Shown here: positions 12,204-23,460 of the stretch, one piece after another
Layout: the number at the start of each line of letters is the position of its first letter
Position numbering within the stretch: the first letter of the stretch is position 1
From: Brachionus plicatilis
Lineage: Eukaryota; Rotifera; Eurotatoria; Ploima; Brachionidae
NCBI GenBank assembly: GCA_010279815.1
Contig: QEOQ01000534.1
Coordinates: 233,002 to 297,001 of the forward strand
Direction of reading: 5' to 3'
Length of the DNA: 64,000 nt
Notes under the pieces: generated by a model
The model's database searches: none
Seen by the model: the letters and a program-made list of their open reading frames with translations, nothing else
What the model was told of the DNA's origin: nothing
Translations under genes and position numbers: made by a program

Positions 12204-13014
12204 AGTCAAGCTGATTTGGACACAGTGGCTGAATGGTGTTGGACTTGGTTGATGGAAACAAACAAGTCTAAAATTAAGGTTATGAATATCGGTAGCAACA
12301 AACATGTAGCAAAAACCAGGTCTTATACGCTAAAAAAGAAGGATGGCTCTCGCATTAGGCTTCAAAACACATCGGAAGAACGCGATCTAGGCATCATTCT
12401 CACGCCTAATTTTAAGTTCAGCTCACAGTCCGCTCATGCCGCATCAAAAGCTAACCAAATTCTGGGAATGTTAAAAAACACATTCGTTTCTAGGGATGTA
12501 GAACTATGGGCCTCACTCTATCGCACCTACATTCGTCCGCATCTGGAGTTTTTAGTGTCGGCTTGGAACCCGTACCTCGGGAAGGATATAAATACCCTTG
12601 AAAAAGTTCAGAGAAGAGAAACGAGAGTCCCCACTGCCTTGAAAGGCATGGAGTACGAGAACAGACTTGAGCGGATGGGTCTTACATCTTTGGAGACAAG
12701 ACGACATCGTGGTGATTTAATCCAACTATACAAAGTCAGCAGGGGCAAAGATGACATAACGTGGCACAACGAGCCTAATTGGTCGGCTCCGAGAGACACG
12801 AAGAGAAGTCAACTACGGCGTGAGATCGTGGCATCTTGTCAGCAAAGACACAACTTCTTCATCAATCGAATAGCTAATGAATGGAACGAACTGCCCGACG
12901 ACATAGTCGCAACTCAAATACGACCATTATCAATTAAGACGACCGCTTTGAGGGGCATCCCTGCGAGTTATCTCGCCACGCGGTCTTACTTCTACTACTA
13001 CTACTACTACTACT
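12204..13014 (+). mobile_element. 5'-truncated CR1-type non-LTR retrotransposon
   Basis: The insertion is flanked by AGTTA (12199-12203 and 13015-13019), which occurs once in the uninterrupted LTR, so it is a 5-bp target duplication. The element ends in a (TAC)n/(CTA)n tract, like the simple-repeat 3' tails of CR1-type LINEs. Its 5' part is missing, as expected for incomplete reverse transcription. The coding remnant is listed separately. Confidence 0.8.
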
Positions 13015-13016
13015 AG
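12207..13016 (+). pseudogene. C-terminal part of a LINE reverse transcriptase (CR1-like)
   Basis: A single open frame of about 266 residues covers the thumb and C-terminal part of a CR1/Jockey-type reverse transcriptase. It begins within LDTVAEWCWTWLMETNKSK and contains EERDLGIIL, ILGMLKNTF, YIRPHLE, WNPYL, LEKVQRR and RRHRGDLIQLYK. The catalytic palm motifs (LDxxKAFD, FADD) and the endonuclease are missing by 5' truncation. The frame is still open, so the insertion is not very old, but it has no start codon of its own and is not expected to be functional. Confidence 0.85.
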
Positions 13017-13259
13017 TTATTATTTATATTTTATTGATTACTTTAATTGGTGACTTAGAGATTTAATACTTAAGTATGTGTATAAAATAAGATTGTTTTG
13101 TTTGATTTTTGGCTTATTTAAGAGTTTATAATAAAGAGCTTTAAACACAAGCCTTTTTTTTCTATTTATAATGAAATCTGATAGGCAAGTTAGCCTACAA
13201 CATAATGGCACTGCAAACAGAATTTGACTGAGAACAGATTTTTTTTACATAATGTATTA

Positions 13260-14530
13260 ATAAGGATATTTTTGAGGAAATTTTTTTCAAATTCTTCGAT
13301 TAAATGTCTGGTCTTTGAATTTATTAGACAACTTTGGTTTACCTACAAAGTCACATTCGTGACAGCACAATTTTATTTGAACTAAATAGCAGAACATAAA
13401 ATAAAAATGTTTAAATTCATTAAATGCTTAAATTTGAAATAATAATTTTAAAATAATTCTAAAACTTAATCTCTAGAAATCAGGTCTTACATAGAAAACT
13501 TAAAATTCTTACTTACAACACTTAAATCTAAACCTAATTCCAATGTGCAAGACAAGTTATATATATATTATTGTTATTACAATTAAAATTGAAAATACTC
13601 AGCAACGAGACACAGTTACACTGCACCACTACACTATCTCAATTTCTCATCTAAAAATAGTTTCCTATAAAGTAATTGGCTATTTCCAACAAAGATTTTA
13701 GTTAGCCAGGAACAAAATTCCTAATCATATCGGTTTTCTTAACTATTTATCTTATAGTAATATCTTAATTGATTTTTATTATAAAAAAATTTTAACAATA
13801 ACCTCTCTAAGAAGTTTGCTTACAATACATTCAAACTTTTTTTAATGTTATTTAACTTATTACGGTTGTCCCTAAAATCCGGAACCGGAACATGGAACCC
13901 GTAACCAAAATAAAATCCGGAACCCGGAACTAAAATTAAAAAATCCGGAACTAAGTTCAAGTTGAAAATTACCTTCTAATACTCGGAACCGGAACAGTCT
14001 AAAACACGGAACCAGAAAAAGTTAAAAAATATATGATTTTCAAAAAATTTTTCAAAAAATTTTTCAATTATTAAAATTAAGATAATTTTTAATCTATTAT
14101 AATTTTTAATCGATAATTTTTGTCGTATTTTGTTAGTGATGTGAGCGTTTTTCGTGATAAGTCGGTTTTAATTAAGGAAGATATGTTGAAAATTATTCCA
14201 GCTTTAATACCTGACGAAGCGTTGAATGTAAATATTGAAAAAAATTTTAGAAGTAAAAATTTTTCAAATTGAACCGCGTGTTACACGAAGTAAAAAATAA
14301 TTTTTTTGTTAATTTTCCGTTAATTTCATTAAATTTAAAATATAAATAAACTATTGACTTTGGTAAATTATTTTTAAATCAGTTCCGGATTTTAGGATGT
14401 TCCGGTTCCGGATTTTAGGGACAACCACTTATTACTTCTTCCTATAAACTTATTTATTTCCAAGTTCCATTTTTTCTTTTATAATAAAATCTAGACAAAG
14501 TAGAAGATCTACTTGGTTCATGTGAAAAAC
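13260..14530 (-). mobile_element. Internal remnant of the LTR family seen at 33.7-36.8 kb
   Basis: Most of 13380-13860 and 14435-14530 matches 35790-36320 on the same strand (for example ATCAGGTCTTACATA, ACCTAATTCCAAT, CAAGACAAGTTAT, AACAAAATTCCTAATCATAT). At the left end, a minus-strand frame reads FCYLVQIK, the same as the gag-like frame of the 35-kb copy, then diverges. A hAT-type element interrupts it at 13863-14426. Confidence 0.65.
13863..14426. mobile_element. hAT-type element, 564 bp, inside the retroelement remnant
   Basis: Terminal inverted repeats of about 28 bp begin GGTTGTCCCTAAAATCCGGA. The 8-bp duplication ACTTATTA lies at 13855-13862 and 14427-14434. The related retroelement near 36210-36240 has a single ACTTATTA at the matching position, i.e. 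an empty site. CCGGAAC motifs repeat in the left arm. A short plus frame near 14145-14275 (VFRDKSVLIKEDMLK) may be coding debris. Confidence 0.85.
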
Positions 14531-14534
14531 AAAA

Positions 14535-15019
14535 AGAAAAATTAAAACCTCATATCTCATACAAGAACTTTTTAACTTCTCAAAAAGAAAATTAAATATT
14601 TTTAACCAAACTATGATTTATTGTGCAAAAAAATTCCCGCAAAATTTGGAAAAAAAATTTTAACAGAAATCGTAAACTCACTGAGATTGAATATCTTAAC
14701 GATTTTTAATTTGCAAAATGAATTTTAAAATTAAGATTTCCTTGATAATAATTCTTTTTTTTTTTAATTTTTCAAAAACAAATTATTTGAGTTTTATTAA
14801 ATCCTTCAAAATTATTAGATTAATTAAAAAATAAACAAATTATCAATATCATCTTATTGCATAAATGTATGTTTAGCTTAATATTTTTAAATTTGCCTAA
14901 TTCAATAATTAAAAATCAATATTTTAATAAAAAATATGCTATTGAGTAAATAAAAATAATTATTCTTAAATAAATATTTTTGCTTTATTCATGTGCGAAA
15001 ATATTTATTAAAAAAATTT
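14535..15019. other. AT-rich spacer downstream of the transporter gene
   Basis: It holds no gene. TTTATT at 15004-15009 reads AATAAA on the minus strand, just past the transporter stop codon, and is its likely poly(A) signal. Confidence 0.5.
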
Positions 15020-16894
15020 TCAATCATCTTTTGAATCATCCAAAACAGAATAGGTGAGCTTCTGAACTAAAATTGTGAAGGAATCTAGACAAAAAAAAAT
15101 AATTTTTTACTTAAAATTTAGGAAAAAAAAATATTTACTTATTTTTGATTGTATAAACTCTGGTTTTTCCACGACAACAAATAAATAATAAATTGGTACG
15201 CCAATAAATATAACAAACAAGCACATTAATGAATCAAATGGTGTTATTATTAGCGTCATTATAATTGTGAATATACAAATCAACAGAAACACTACCGGAA
15301 AAAACAAATTGACCTTTTAAAAAAAATTAAAAAAAATGAAAATAATAAAAAAATCAAATTGCCTTACCTTAATTGGTCTAATTGTTTCAGGCTGTCTTTT
15401 TCTTAGCCACAATAACCCGGCAACAGTTCCCCCAAAAAAAATATACTCAGATAACATGGTTAATTTTAAAAGCACAAACGTATCTTCAATTACCAGACAT
15501 ACCAAACTCGCTAGACCCATGAAAACAATTGAAGTTATCGGTGTTAGAAATTTTATGTTTATTAAAGCTAATACTGTAGGCATGTGACTATTCCTTGCCT
15601 TAATACAAGCAAAAATTAAAATCTGGCCATATTTTAAGAATTTTTTACAGCTCCAAAAATTGTTCTTGATGCTGAAAACAAAGCTCCATTTATGTAACCC
15701 AGAGAGGATAATGAGACAAAAATTGAAACTATCCATGAATATTCATTCAATATCTTTTCCGAAAATGTCTTTATAAAAAAATGAATAAAAACTAAATATT
15801 TTCAAATTTTTTGATAATATTACAAATGCCACTGCTGAGGATTCGATCATTTCCTTGGGAGTTAGCAAAGTGAAATAGGCAACATTTGAAAAGGCATAGA
15901 TAACAATTACAAGACCAAGACCAATAAAAATTGACAGAGGCAAAACTCTAAAATAAAATAAATAAAAAATTTAAATTTTTTTCAAAAATTATCTTTTTCT
16001 ACTTGTTCGGATTTTTTATTTCTTCGACCACATAATTCAGAAAGCTCCAGCCAGAATAGCTGTACATACCGGAATAAAACGCCAGAGCAAGTTTTCCCGC
16101 ATCCAACTTGGAATTTTCGAAAGGATTTTGAAAATTTTCCGTTCTGCCTTTAGTTTTTATTTCATTCGAATGCTAAAAGTATTCATTTAATGCTCACCCA
16201 TGTACAGGCTATAAGCTCCTAGAACAATGATTATTAGCAAGCCCAACACTTTACCAATTGTGAATAAATTTTGAAAAAAACTTGTTGCTTTTACACTTAT
16301 CGAGTTGATAAAAGTCAGAATTACTAATTAAATTTTTTTAAATTCAGCCTTTAACTAAATTGTATTCATTACTGATAGAGCTAGCTGCTAAAAGCACTCT
16401 GGCTGAGAATGGTGGCGCACAACCATCGTAGAATGGCTGGAGAGTATAATCTGCAAAAATAAGAGCTGACAATGCGAATGAAGCAGGTATCATCACAATT
16501 GTGAAAGTCCAAATGAACAAAAACCCCGGCAGCTTTCCAAATGACACCATCAAGTATTCATATTCACCACCTGCTTTTGGGATCATACAACCAAGCTCTT
16601 TTAATTTAATTTAAAAAAAAATTTAGTTGTCAGTGGGAAAAAATACCTGCATAAGATATAGCTCCGAACATTGATATTACACCGCATAACACCCATATAA
16701 TTAACGCTAGGCCTATGGAACCAGTTTCTGCTATAACACCCTTTAATTTTTGGCATTAGTTATTTTAAATGAAAAAATAAAAAAATTACTTTAGGTGAAA
16801 TAAATATTCCAGAACCAACGATTACACCAACTAGAATTGATATTCCATTTATTAGATTTAAGTTTTTTTCCAATTTGACCGAACCACCTGTCAT
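15020..16894 (-). CDS. SLC7-family amino acid transporter light chain, b(0,+)AT/SLC7A9-like
   Basis: Ten exons on the minus strand join in frame: 16894-16790, 16740-16647, 16597-16373, 16323-16198, 16147-16003, 15947-15824, 15768-15649, 15598-15368, 15313-15139 and 15084-15020. They give 469 residues, close to the ~480-500 usual for the family. The first membrane segment carries GISILVGVIVGSGIFISPK, the unwound substrate-binding GSGIF motif. SYAELGCMIPKAGGEYEYLM and the SFLNYVVEEIKNP block follow. FYDGCAPP holds the Cys that pairs with a heavy chain (rBAT or 4F2hc) in this family. The IVMIPASFA region is nearest SLC7A9. About twelve membrane helices are expected at the plasma membrane, exchanging neutral or cationic amino acids. 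Introns are 49-55 nt. The start ATG is in the first exon with family similarity; a 5' UTR exon may lie upstream. Confidence 0.92.
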
Positions 16895-17162
16895 TACGAC
16901 TCTAAAATAAATATTTTTCTTAGTAAAAATAAAACCAGTCTAGAAAGAAATATAACATTTTAGACATAACACCTTGTTGTTTGTTATATGATAAAAAAAG
17001 CCATATATCAAAGCGTTCTAGTTTTATATTACACAAAGTGATATTTGATGAGACTCTAAAAATTTGTATGATAAAAATGGCTAGATGGGCAAAAATTGTA
17101 TCTAAATGCAATCTTAAAAAATTTAATTTTTACATACTTCAGTTGTCATGATTTTTTCATAA

Positions 17163-20100
17163 GAAGCCATCAGTATTTGGAATAAAAAATTAGATTAAAA
17201 CGTGTACATATGGTTCAAGTTAAAATTATCTTTTTGAATATATTTTCGTATAAAAATCAAAATTTTATTTTTTAAAAATTTATGATAAAATTTTTTTACA
17301 ATAAATCAGTATATTCAAACCATTTTAATTGGGATTAAAACACAAAATTATTAATCTTATTTTTTAACTATCTATTTTGATTATTATTTAAGTTAATAAT
17401 TAAATGATTTAAATAAAAATAAATTGTTTATTTTTTTAGGGAATATAAAAAGTCATTGTTAATTCAAACAAATTTTTTTATTTCTACTTTATAAAAATTT
17501 TAAACAATTGAAAAAAGAATCAAATTTTAAAATTATGATTTATTTTAGAAAGATTTTTTTTTTTCAATTTTGGGCTCGAATTTAATCAATTACCTAAAAA
17601 ATTATTTTTTATTTCAGGCTAAGGAAAGTCTTCAGATGTGATTTTATGAGGATAAAAAAAATAGAACAAACTTAAAAATTTTAAAGTCAAAATTTAACAT
17701 ATAGAAAATTCAACTAAGATAAAATCATAATGCTGTTATACAACTTTGAAAAATAGAAAAGATTCTCAAAATCATTTAAAAAGATCAAGCTGAATATTAA
17801 TTCTTTATTTTTGATCACTTTTTTAAAATTAAATACAGAGTTGTTTAAAATTTATAGTACTTACTTAAAATCGATTTCATCTCTTTTAGCTGCGAATTAA
17901 ACTTGTATTTTTGTGTTATCTCTTTGTTTTAAATTTAGATTCTTGACAATGAAAATAAATAGATATTTTAATTCTTCAAATGCTTTGAATTTAAAAGAAT
18001 ATTATCTTGAACCAAGTTTAAAAAAAATTTTTTGCAGATGAAGCTTCAAAAAATTCATTTTTTGTCTTATACCGTATCTCAATAAGCTTCAAAAAATTTA
18101 AAATTTAAAATGAAAAATTACAAATCCTTCTAAAATCTAAATAAAACTTTTTAATCCTTTTAAATCGAATCCTTTAAAAATTAAATTTTCTAAATAATAA
18201 AATATTTTAACTGTGAAGTTTTATTTTTAATAGTTTTATTTTTGGATTTTTAATTCAATCAAAATGGTACCAAATTAAAGCTGAGAAAAAAATGAACTAA
18301 GTACTCTAAACAGAATTCAAAAAAATTAAGTATTAACAAAATTATGGTTTTAAGATGTTTTTAGGATGTTTTTAAAATAAAATATCCTAACTCATTAAAG
18401 AGGAATACAGGATTTGCATTGAAAATTTGCTCCTGTTTTATTTTTGATTAAATCACTCAATTTTTTTTATTAACAAAGATACCTTGTTTAAACTTTATTC
18501 AGAATTTTTAAAATATTTTTTAAATTTTTGTTCCAAAGTTTACCAATTTGGAAAATAAAATATTTTTCATTGATAAATCTTACTCAAAAATACATCCTTT
18601 TTTAATATCAATGTTGAATGAAACTAAGCAAAATTTTTTTTTCATTACTATAGTTTTCATATCATTAAAAAAGATGTCTTAGTTTTCAGAAATCAAGTAT
18701 TTAGTATTTGTTTAAGAAAATATGATACTCTGTCCAACAAAATGGATCAAGAGACTTAAATAAAATTCATTTACTAATCGACTTTTTGAATTCGGTTAGA
18801 GAAATGTTGGAGCTGAATAATATTGTATAAAATTGGTTGACAGACTGGTGAAAGAATATGGAGAGGATTCCGAATCAAGACATATCGACAAACTCTTAAT
18901 TCAATATTTTTTTTTAATTTAAACTTTTTTCAATTTTTATCTTTTTATTTTATATTAATATTTTCTTCTCAGTGCTGATTTGTTTTTTATCTGAAAAATC
19001 TTTAGCTCGATACAGCTAAACAAAAAAATAAATAATTTAATTCAATTTTTAATTAGCTAAAAATATATAAAATCTCAAGTTATTCTTTTATGATTCATTT
19101 TTATTTTCTATTACACCTTTACTATTCATTCTTTTTTTGCGCTATACTTTTTTGATTCAATAATTTTTATTTTTAAGAAAAAATAAGTTAAATAAAAATC
19201 AAACATCTTCTAAAAGAGGTAATGAAAATGGTCATATAAAAATTTTCTCTAATTTTCAGTTTGTCAATTTTTTCATAAATATTTTAAAACGAAATGTGAT
19301 TATTTAATTAATTATTATGTTGTAGAAGATCAACTCGAAACTGTGTTGGATCGAAAACCTGTTTCTAAAAAAAAACTCATTAAAAATTAAACATGTTGCA
19401 TCAAAAATAGAATATTTATTTTGTATTGTTTTAAAACAAAAATTCTTAACTTCAATATTTTTTGAATAAGGTGAAGAAGTAACTATTGAAAAAGATCTTT
19501 TTTTTTAATTTAATTTTAATTTTGTTTTTTTTTGAATGACTCAATTTAAAGAGTTTATTTTTGCATTGTTAAGTTTCTGAAATTACTTTAAAAAAATTTT
19601 TTTTTTTCTCAATTATTCAAATTTATTTTTTAAAATAAATATTTTTAAAAGTATTGTCACAATATCATTCATTTTTTGTTTGTCTTGAAGTATCCTGTGA
19701 AATCAATACATTGAGTGAATGAATTTTTATTCAAATTAAAGAAAAAAAAAGCTTTTTTTAAGAAAAAGATTGATTATTTTTAAAGTTTAAAAAAGAAAAA
19801 TCCAGACTTGTCCAAATTCAGGAAAAAAACCCGATAAAATATTGCTTTGACAATTACTGTAAAATTAATAAGAAAAATATTAAATTTTCTTAAAAATTTT
19901 TATGAACAAAATATTTTATCAGGAAAGATCAGTTGTTCAAATGATAATTTTAATTTTTTTTCTGTATTGTTTTCTGTTTTCTATTTATGTATTTTGATTT
20001 ATTTAAGACGTAATATAAGTAATTTTTAACTTTTCAAAAAAAACTGTCAAAGCAAATTGAATCCTGAATAATTTTTATAAAATTTTTTACGGAAATCTGA

Positions 20101-21146
20101 GACCTACAAATAAACCTACAACTATGGCCAGAATTTCCTGAAAATAAAAATAAAAGTTTGTCAAAAGTCAAGGCTAAACCAAGATTTTAAATTTTATTTT
20201 TTTTCAAAATTAATTCCAACTTAGACATGAGACTCATTTTTTAGTTTGTTGAATTTTTATTGAAAGAAATTGATAAATTAAGATTGTAAATAAATTAACT
20301 TACTTTAAGAAATCATTTTTTCTTATACATTTATTTCTTTTCATTGAACTAAGATGCTTTTTTGTAAAATTATACTATATTTAAATTTTTAAAAAATGAT
20401 CCTTAAAATTCAAGATAAAATCTTGTAAAAAAATAAATACTGTTTCTATTAATCTAAATTATTCTTTATCAAAACTTTCGGTTTCGGTCTCCTTACTTTT
20501 AGCTGTATTCAAATTCAAGATTAAGACATTGCAGGAAAAGAAACATTTAAATAAAATATTTTTTAAATCTTTTTACAGACTGAAAAAAAATTAAGTATAA
20601 ACAAAGTTATGCAGATTTTAAATTTATGGGTTCTTTTCAAAAATTAAACTTTTTAAAGGGCCTAGCTCATTCAATTTATGTCCAAATTGAATTAAATGGT
20701 ACCAAATTGAAGCTTAGGATTCACTGAGTCTACTGCTTTTTACAGAATCAAAAAAATTTTCATCACTTAGTTCATTTTTATCCTAACTTTAATTTGGTAC
20801 CATTTTTATTCAATTTGTACACAAACAGAAATAGTGAGGATATTTTAAATCAAAAACTTCCTAAAATTTAAAAGACCATTACTTTATCAACTTTTAAGAA
20901 ATTATTTAATTTTGAATTTTGAAATAAAAATTATATCGGAAAAGAAATTATTTAATGTTAACAATATCTTAAGAATCCATATTTGAATAAATTTTTTACA
21001 CGTCAAACAGACCTTTATTGATATTATTAGACAAAATTTTATAAATTCTTGATCTTAAATAAAGAACTTTTTTTATTTAAATTTAAAATTTAAAATTTGG
21101 ATCTAAAAATTTGTCTAGAAAAATTTTTTTATTTTTTAAAGTTAAT
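17163..21146. other. 4 kb AT-rich intergenic region
   Basis: No host gene is recognisable. TGGTACCAAATT-type blocks recur at about 18250-18400 and 20580-20815, a dispersed repeat. The rest is A/T-run sequence. Confidence 0.5.
20686..20815. repeat. Inverted repeat around TGGTACCAAATT
   Basis: ATTGAATTAAATGGTACC with AAATTGAAGCTTAGGA on the left pairs with TCCTAACTTTAATTTGGTACC and its A/T flank on the right. A further partial copy of one arm lies near 18250. Probably a small non-autonomous transposon family. Confidence 0.5.
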
Positions 21147-21154
21147 AATTAATA

Positions 21155-21646
21155 GTGTTGTGATCCGTACAAGCGGAGACTTTACCTGCCAAAATTTTCA
21201 GAAACCGTGACCGTGTCCGCATTAGTCGGACAACCTTTAAACGTGCGGTCTGTTTTTTTGACCGCCAAAATAAACGGTCTAAAGTATACGGGCGAACAAA
21301 AAACCGGCCAACTTTTTGGCGGGCGGTTACTAAATTTTTTGTAAAATTAAAAAAAAATAAAATAAAAAAATTTTAAAAGAACTTATTAAATTAAATTAAG
21401 AAAATTTTTTTCTCCTTTTTTTATCATTTTAATAAATAATTTTTTAAAAATTTGAAAATTTTTTTCGAAAAAAATACCAATTTAAGTGCCTAAACGCCAA
21501 AAATTTGGCCTTTTATTTTATTTTGTTTATACTTTGAACCGTTTATTTTGACGGTCCAAAAATTAGACCGCTTAGCTGATCGACCAAATGACCGAAAAAA
21601 ACCGTCCGTATAATGGACAGGTTTGTCTTGACCGTATCCAACACTA
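21155..21646. mobile_element. hAT-type MITE, 492 bp
   Basis: It starts TAGTGTTGTGATCCG and ends CGTATCCAACACTA, matching the TAGTGTTG-type ends of hAT elements. The flanks carry the 8-bp repeat ATAATTAA (21147-21154 and 21647-21654), though its AT content lowers its weight. Subterminal GACCG/CGGTC motifs recur in both arms and contrast with the AT-rich surroundings. No transposase is encoded. A larger element with similar GC-rich arms is at 57-58.4 kb. Confidence 0.75.
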
Positions 21647-21654
21647 ATAATTAA

Positions 21655-22037
21655 TTAATAATTTTTGTTTTCCAAAAGACACCCAATATCAAATATTAAT
21701 AATAATAATGGAAATATGCTACAGGAGATCTTTATTTAATTTTTAATCAAGGCTAAAATGGTCATGATAAGGAAGTAATTTTTCTAGAGCAGAGCAATTC
21801 TGAAAATTTACTCCATGAATGTGAGAATTTTCATAAAAATTATAATTTAAATTTCAATTTTAAATAATTCATTAAATAACAAATTATTAAATTCCTAAAA
21901 TTTACGATTTAGACTAGAATTCCTTTAAAAATATGTCAAAAAATTAATAAAAAAAAATTTAGGTTTAAAATTTTAGCAATCGAGTCTTCAAAAGTTACCA
22001 GGTGTCAAAATTATTAAAATTTTTTAATGTTTTTTTT
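21655..22037. other. AT-rich spacer
   Basis: Nothing recognised. Confidence 0.5.
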
Positions 22038-22043
22038 TTAATT

Positions 22044-22290
22044 TAAATTAATATAGTTGAGTTTTATAAGCGTTAATTTTTCTAAATTATGTGGATTCAA
22101 TCTATTTCTTTCTTCATTTTGAATGAAACCGGCTACTGAAAAAAGACTCTCAGCTGGTACTGAAGTTGGTGTTATACAAAATAATTCCTTCACTATAATA
22201 GAAAGAAAATTCAATTCGATAAGATTCGATATTCTGATTCGATAGACGGCAATAAAATTTTTGCTTATCGATTTTAAATATATTATTATT
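22044..22290 (-). pseudogene. hAT transposase C-terminal dimerisation-domain fragment
   Basis: The minus-strand frame reads TPTSVPAESLFSVAGF, then RNRLNPHNLEKLTLIKLN. This is the conserved hAT C-terminal dimerisation signature (SVPxERxFSxAG, then RNRLxPxxxExLxxLK). Only the last ~75 residues are recognisable. The catalytic DDE and BED domains are absent, and the upstream part of the frame is AT repeat and the 22309-22533 inverted-repeat unit, so this is a fragment. Confidence 0.85.
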
Positions 22291-22308
22291 ATTATCATTA
22301 TTATCATT

Positions 22309-22533
22309 ACACTTGTTGAAGTATTTTGTATATTTTTCACCAAATATTTCCCAGTGTATATCATCAGCACAAATCCCATTAGATATAATGATGGTTCGAA
22401 ACGATCCACCAATATATAGTCAGAATAATAATATTCCCATTGTTGTCGGTACACAGCAGGGTCACACCGTTCAACGTTTGCCATTGCAAGATATACCAAT
22501 ACAACAAAATATACAAAATACTTCAACAAGTGT
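22309..22533. repeat. 225-bp unit bounded by 28-bp inverted arms
   Basis: ACACTTGTTGAAGTATTTTG at 22309 is repeated as the exact complement ending at 22533, and the match runs on to about 28 bp. The body is less AT-rich than the surroundings and carries a coding-like plus frame. It may be a small transposon or a fold-back duplication of an exon end. No clear target duplication was found. Confidence 0.6.
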
Positions 22534-22557
22534 TAGTACGTCAGTTTTTTACAACTA
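22340..22557 (+). pseudogene. Coding-like fragment of an unrecognised protein
   Basis: The plus frame encodes about 70 residues with balanced composition (MMVRNDPPIYSQNNNIPI, then VVGTQQGHTVQRLPLQDI) and ends in a stop at 22555-22557. TTTCCCAG just before it looks like a splice acceptor, so it could be a last exon or a captured exon tail. I do not recognise the family and see no partner exons nearby. Its last residues are encoded by the right inverted arm. Confidence 0.35.
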
Positions 22558-23460
22558 GAATGGTTCAGTTAGAAAGGCACTAGGAATAAAGAAAGGTTCT
22601 ACGAATAAATCGAAAAAATAATTTTTTTTAAAATTTTTTTATTCTATTTTTTGTCTTAAATTTTTAAATTTAAATGCCGGGTCAATAATTAAAATTAAAC
22701 TTTTTTATTATATTTAATATTTTTTTTTACCATAACTCTAACGTCGCATCTATAAAATAAACTCAATTAATATTTTTTATATTAAATTTTTTTTAAGTTT
22801 AAAACCCCGAGTCTCTAATAACGACTTTTTTTGAAGCTCTGCTAATTTCTATTTTAAACGCTACGTTTTTAATATGTATCGACTGTGTGACCCATAGGAC
22901 TTTTAAAATAAAAAATTTAACATTGTGAGGTCTATGTTAGACCATGCACCAAATATCCTACTCATGGTATTAAAGCATGCGTCGCTAAACAAGGGGTTAC
23001 GGTATGTGTTTATCGATAACTCAGTTTTCTATCGATCTACCACCTTAATTTCAAAATTAAATTTTTAAAAAATTAAATTCTTTTGTTCCACACAAAAAAT
23101 TGCTTCCAACTCAACCGAGCACCGTCTGTAAAAAAAAAAAAAATTTATTTTAGACTTTATTCTTCAAATTTTCACTTGAAATTAAATTCAAAAAAAAAAA
23201 AAAAATATTTAAATTCAATTAAAATAATTTATTAATAAAACTCAAAAATAATACACCTAACAACAACAAAAATTAACTTTTTTTTAAGGGCTATCGTTTT
23301 CTTTTTTTATAATGGCATCAACTGGGATACTTGCCTTAGATTTCTACTTAACACAAAAAACTATCAAATTATAAAAACAGCTTTTAAAGATTCATTATCA
23401 AGTCAAAAATGACGATCAGACGTGGAGTAGATGCATTCGATTCGGTTGCTCAATTGGTGT

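Larger units (their letters stand above)
12135..13202 (+). mobile_element. LTR of the TGTTAGCGG retrotransposon family, split by a LINE insertion
   Basis: Positions 12135-12203 and 13020-13202 together reproduce a ~251-bp LTR, diverged from the copies at 36572-36822 and 33733-34704 (which are on the minus strand). It starts TGTTGGTGGC and ends CTACAACA. The sense strand has AATAAAGAGC as a poly(A) signal. TAATGGCACTGC follows directly, matching the TAATGGCGCTGC next to the other copy, probably the primer-binding-site region. This LTR is therefore in + orientation, while the internal remnant to its right reads on -, so two copies or a rearrangement are involved. Confidence 0.75.

Noticed and set aside
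17122..17162. Possible first coding exon of the SLC7 transporter (MASYEKIMTTE before GTATGT)
   Set aside because: It cannot be joined in frame to the acceptor before the conserved exon, so I kept the downstream ATG as start and treat this at most as 5' UTR.
22394..22411. tRNA/SINE B-box-like GGTTCGAAACGATCC
   Set aside because: No A box, no cloverleaf and a coding-like frame across it; I found no tRNA or rRNA gene in the window.
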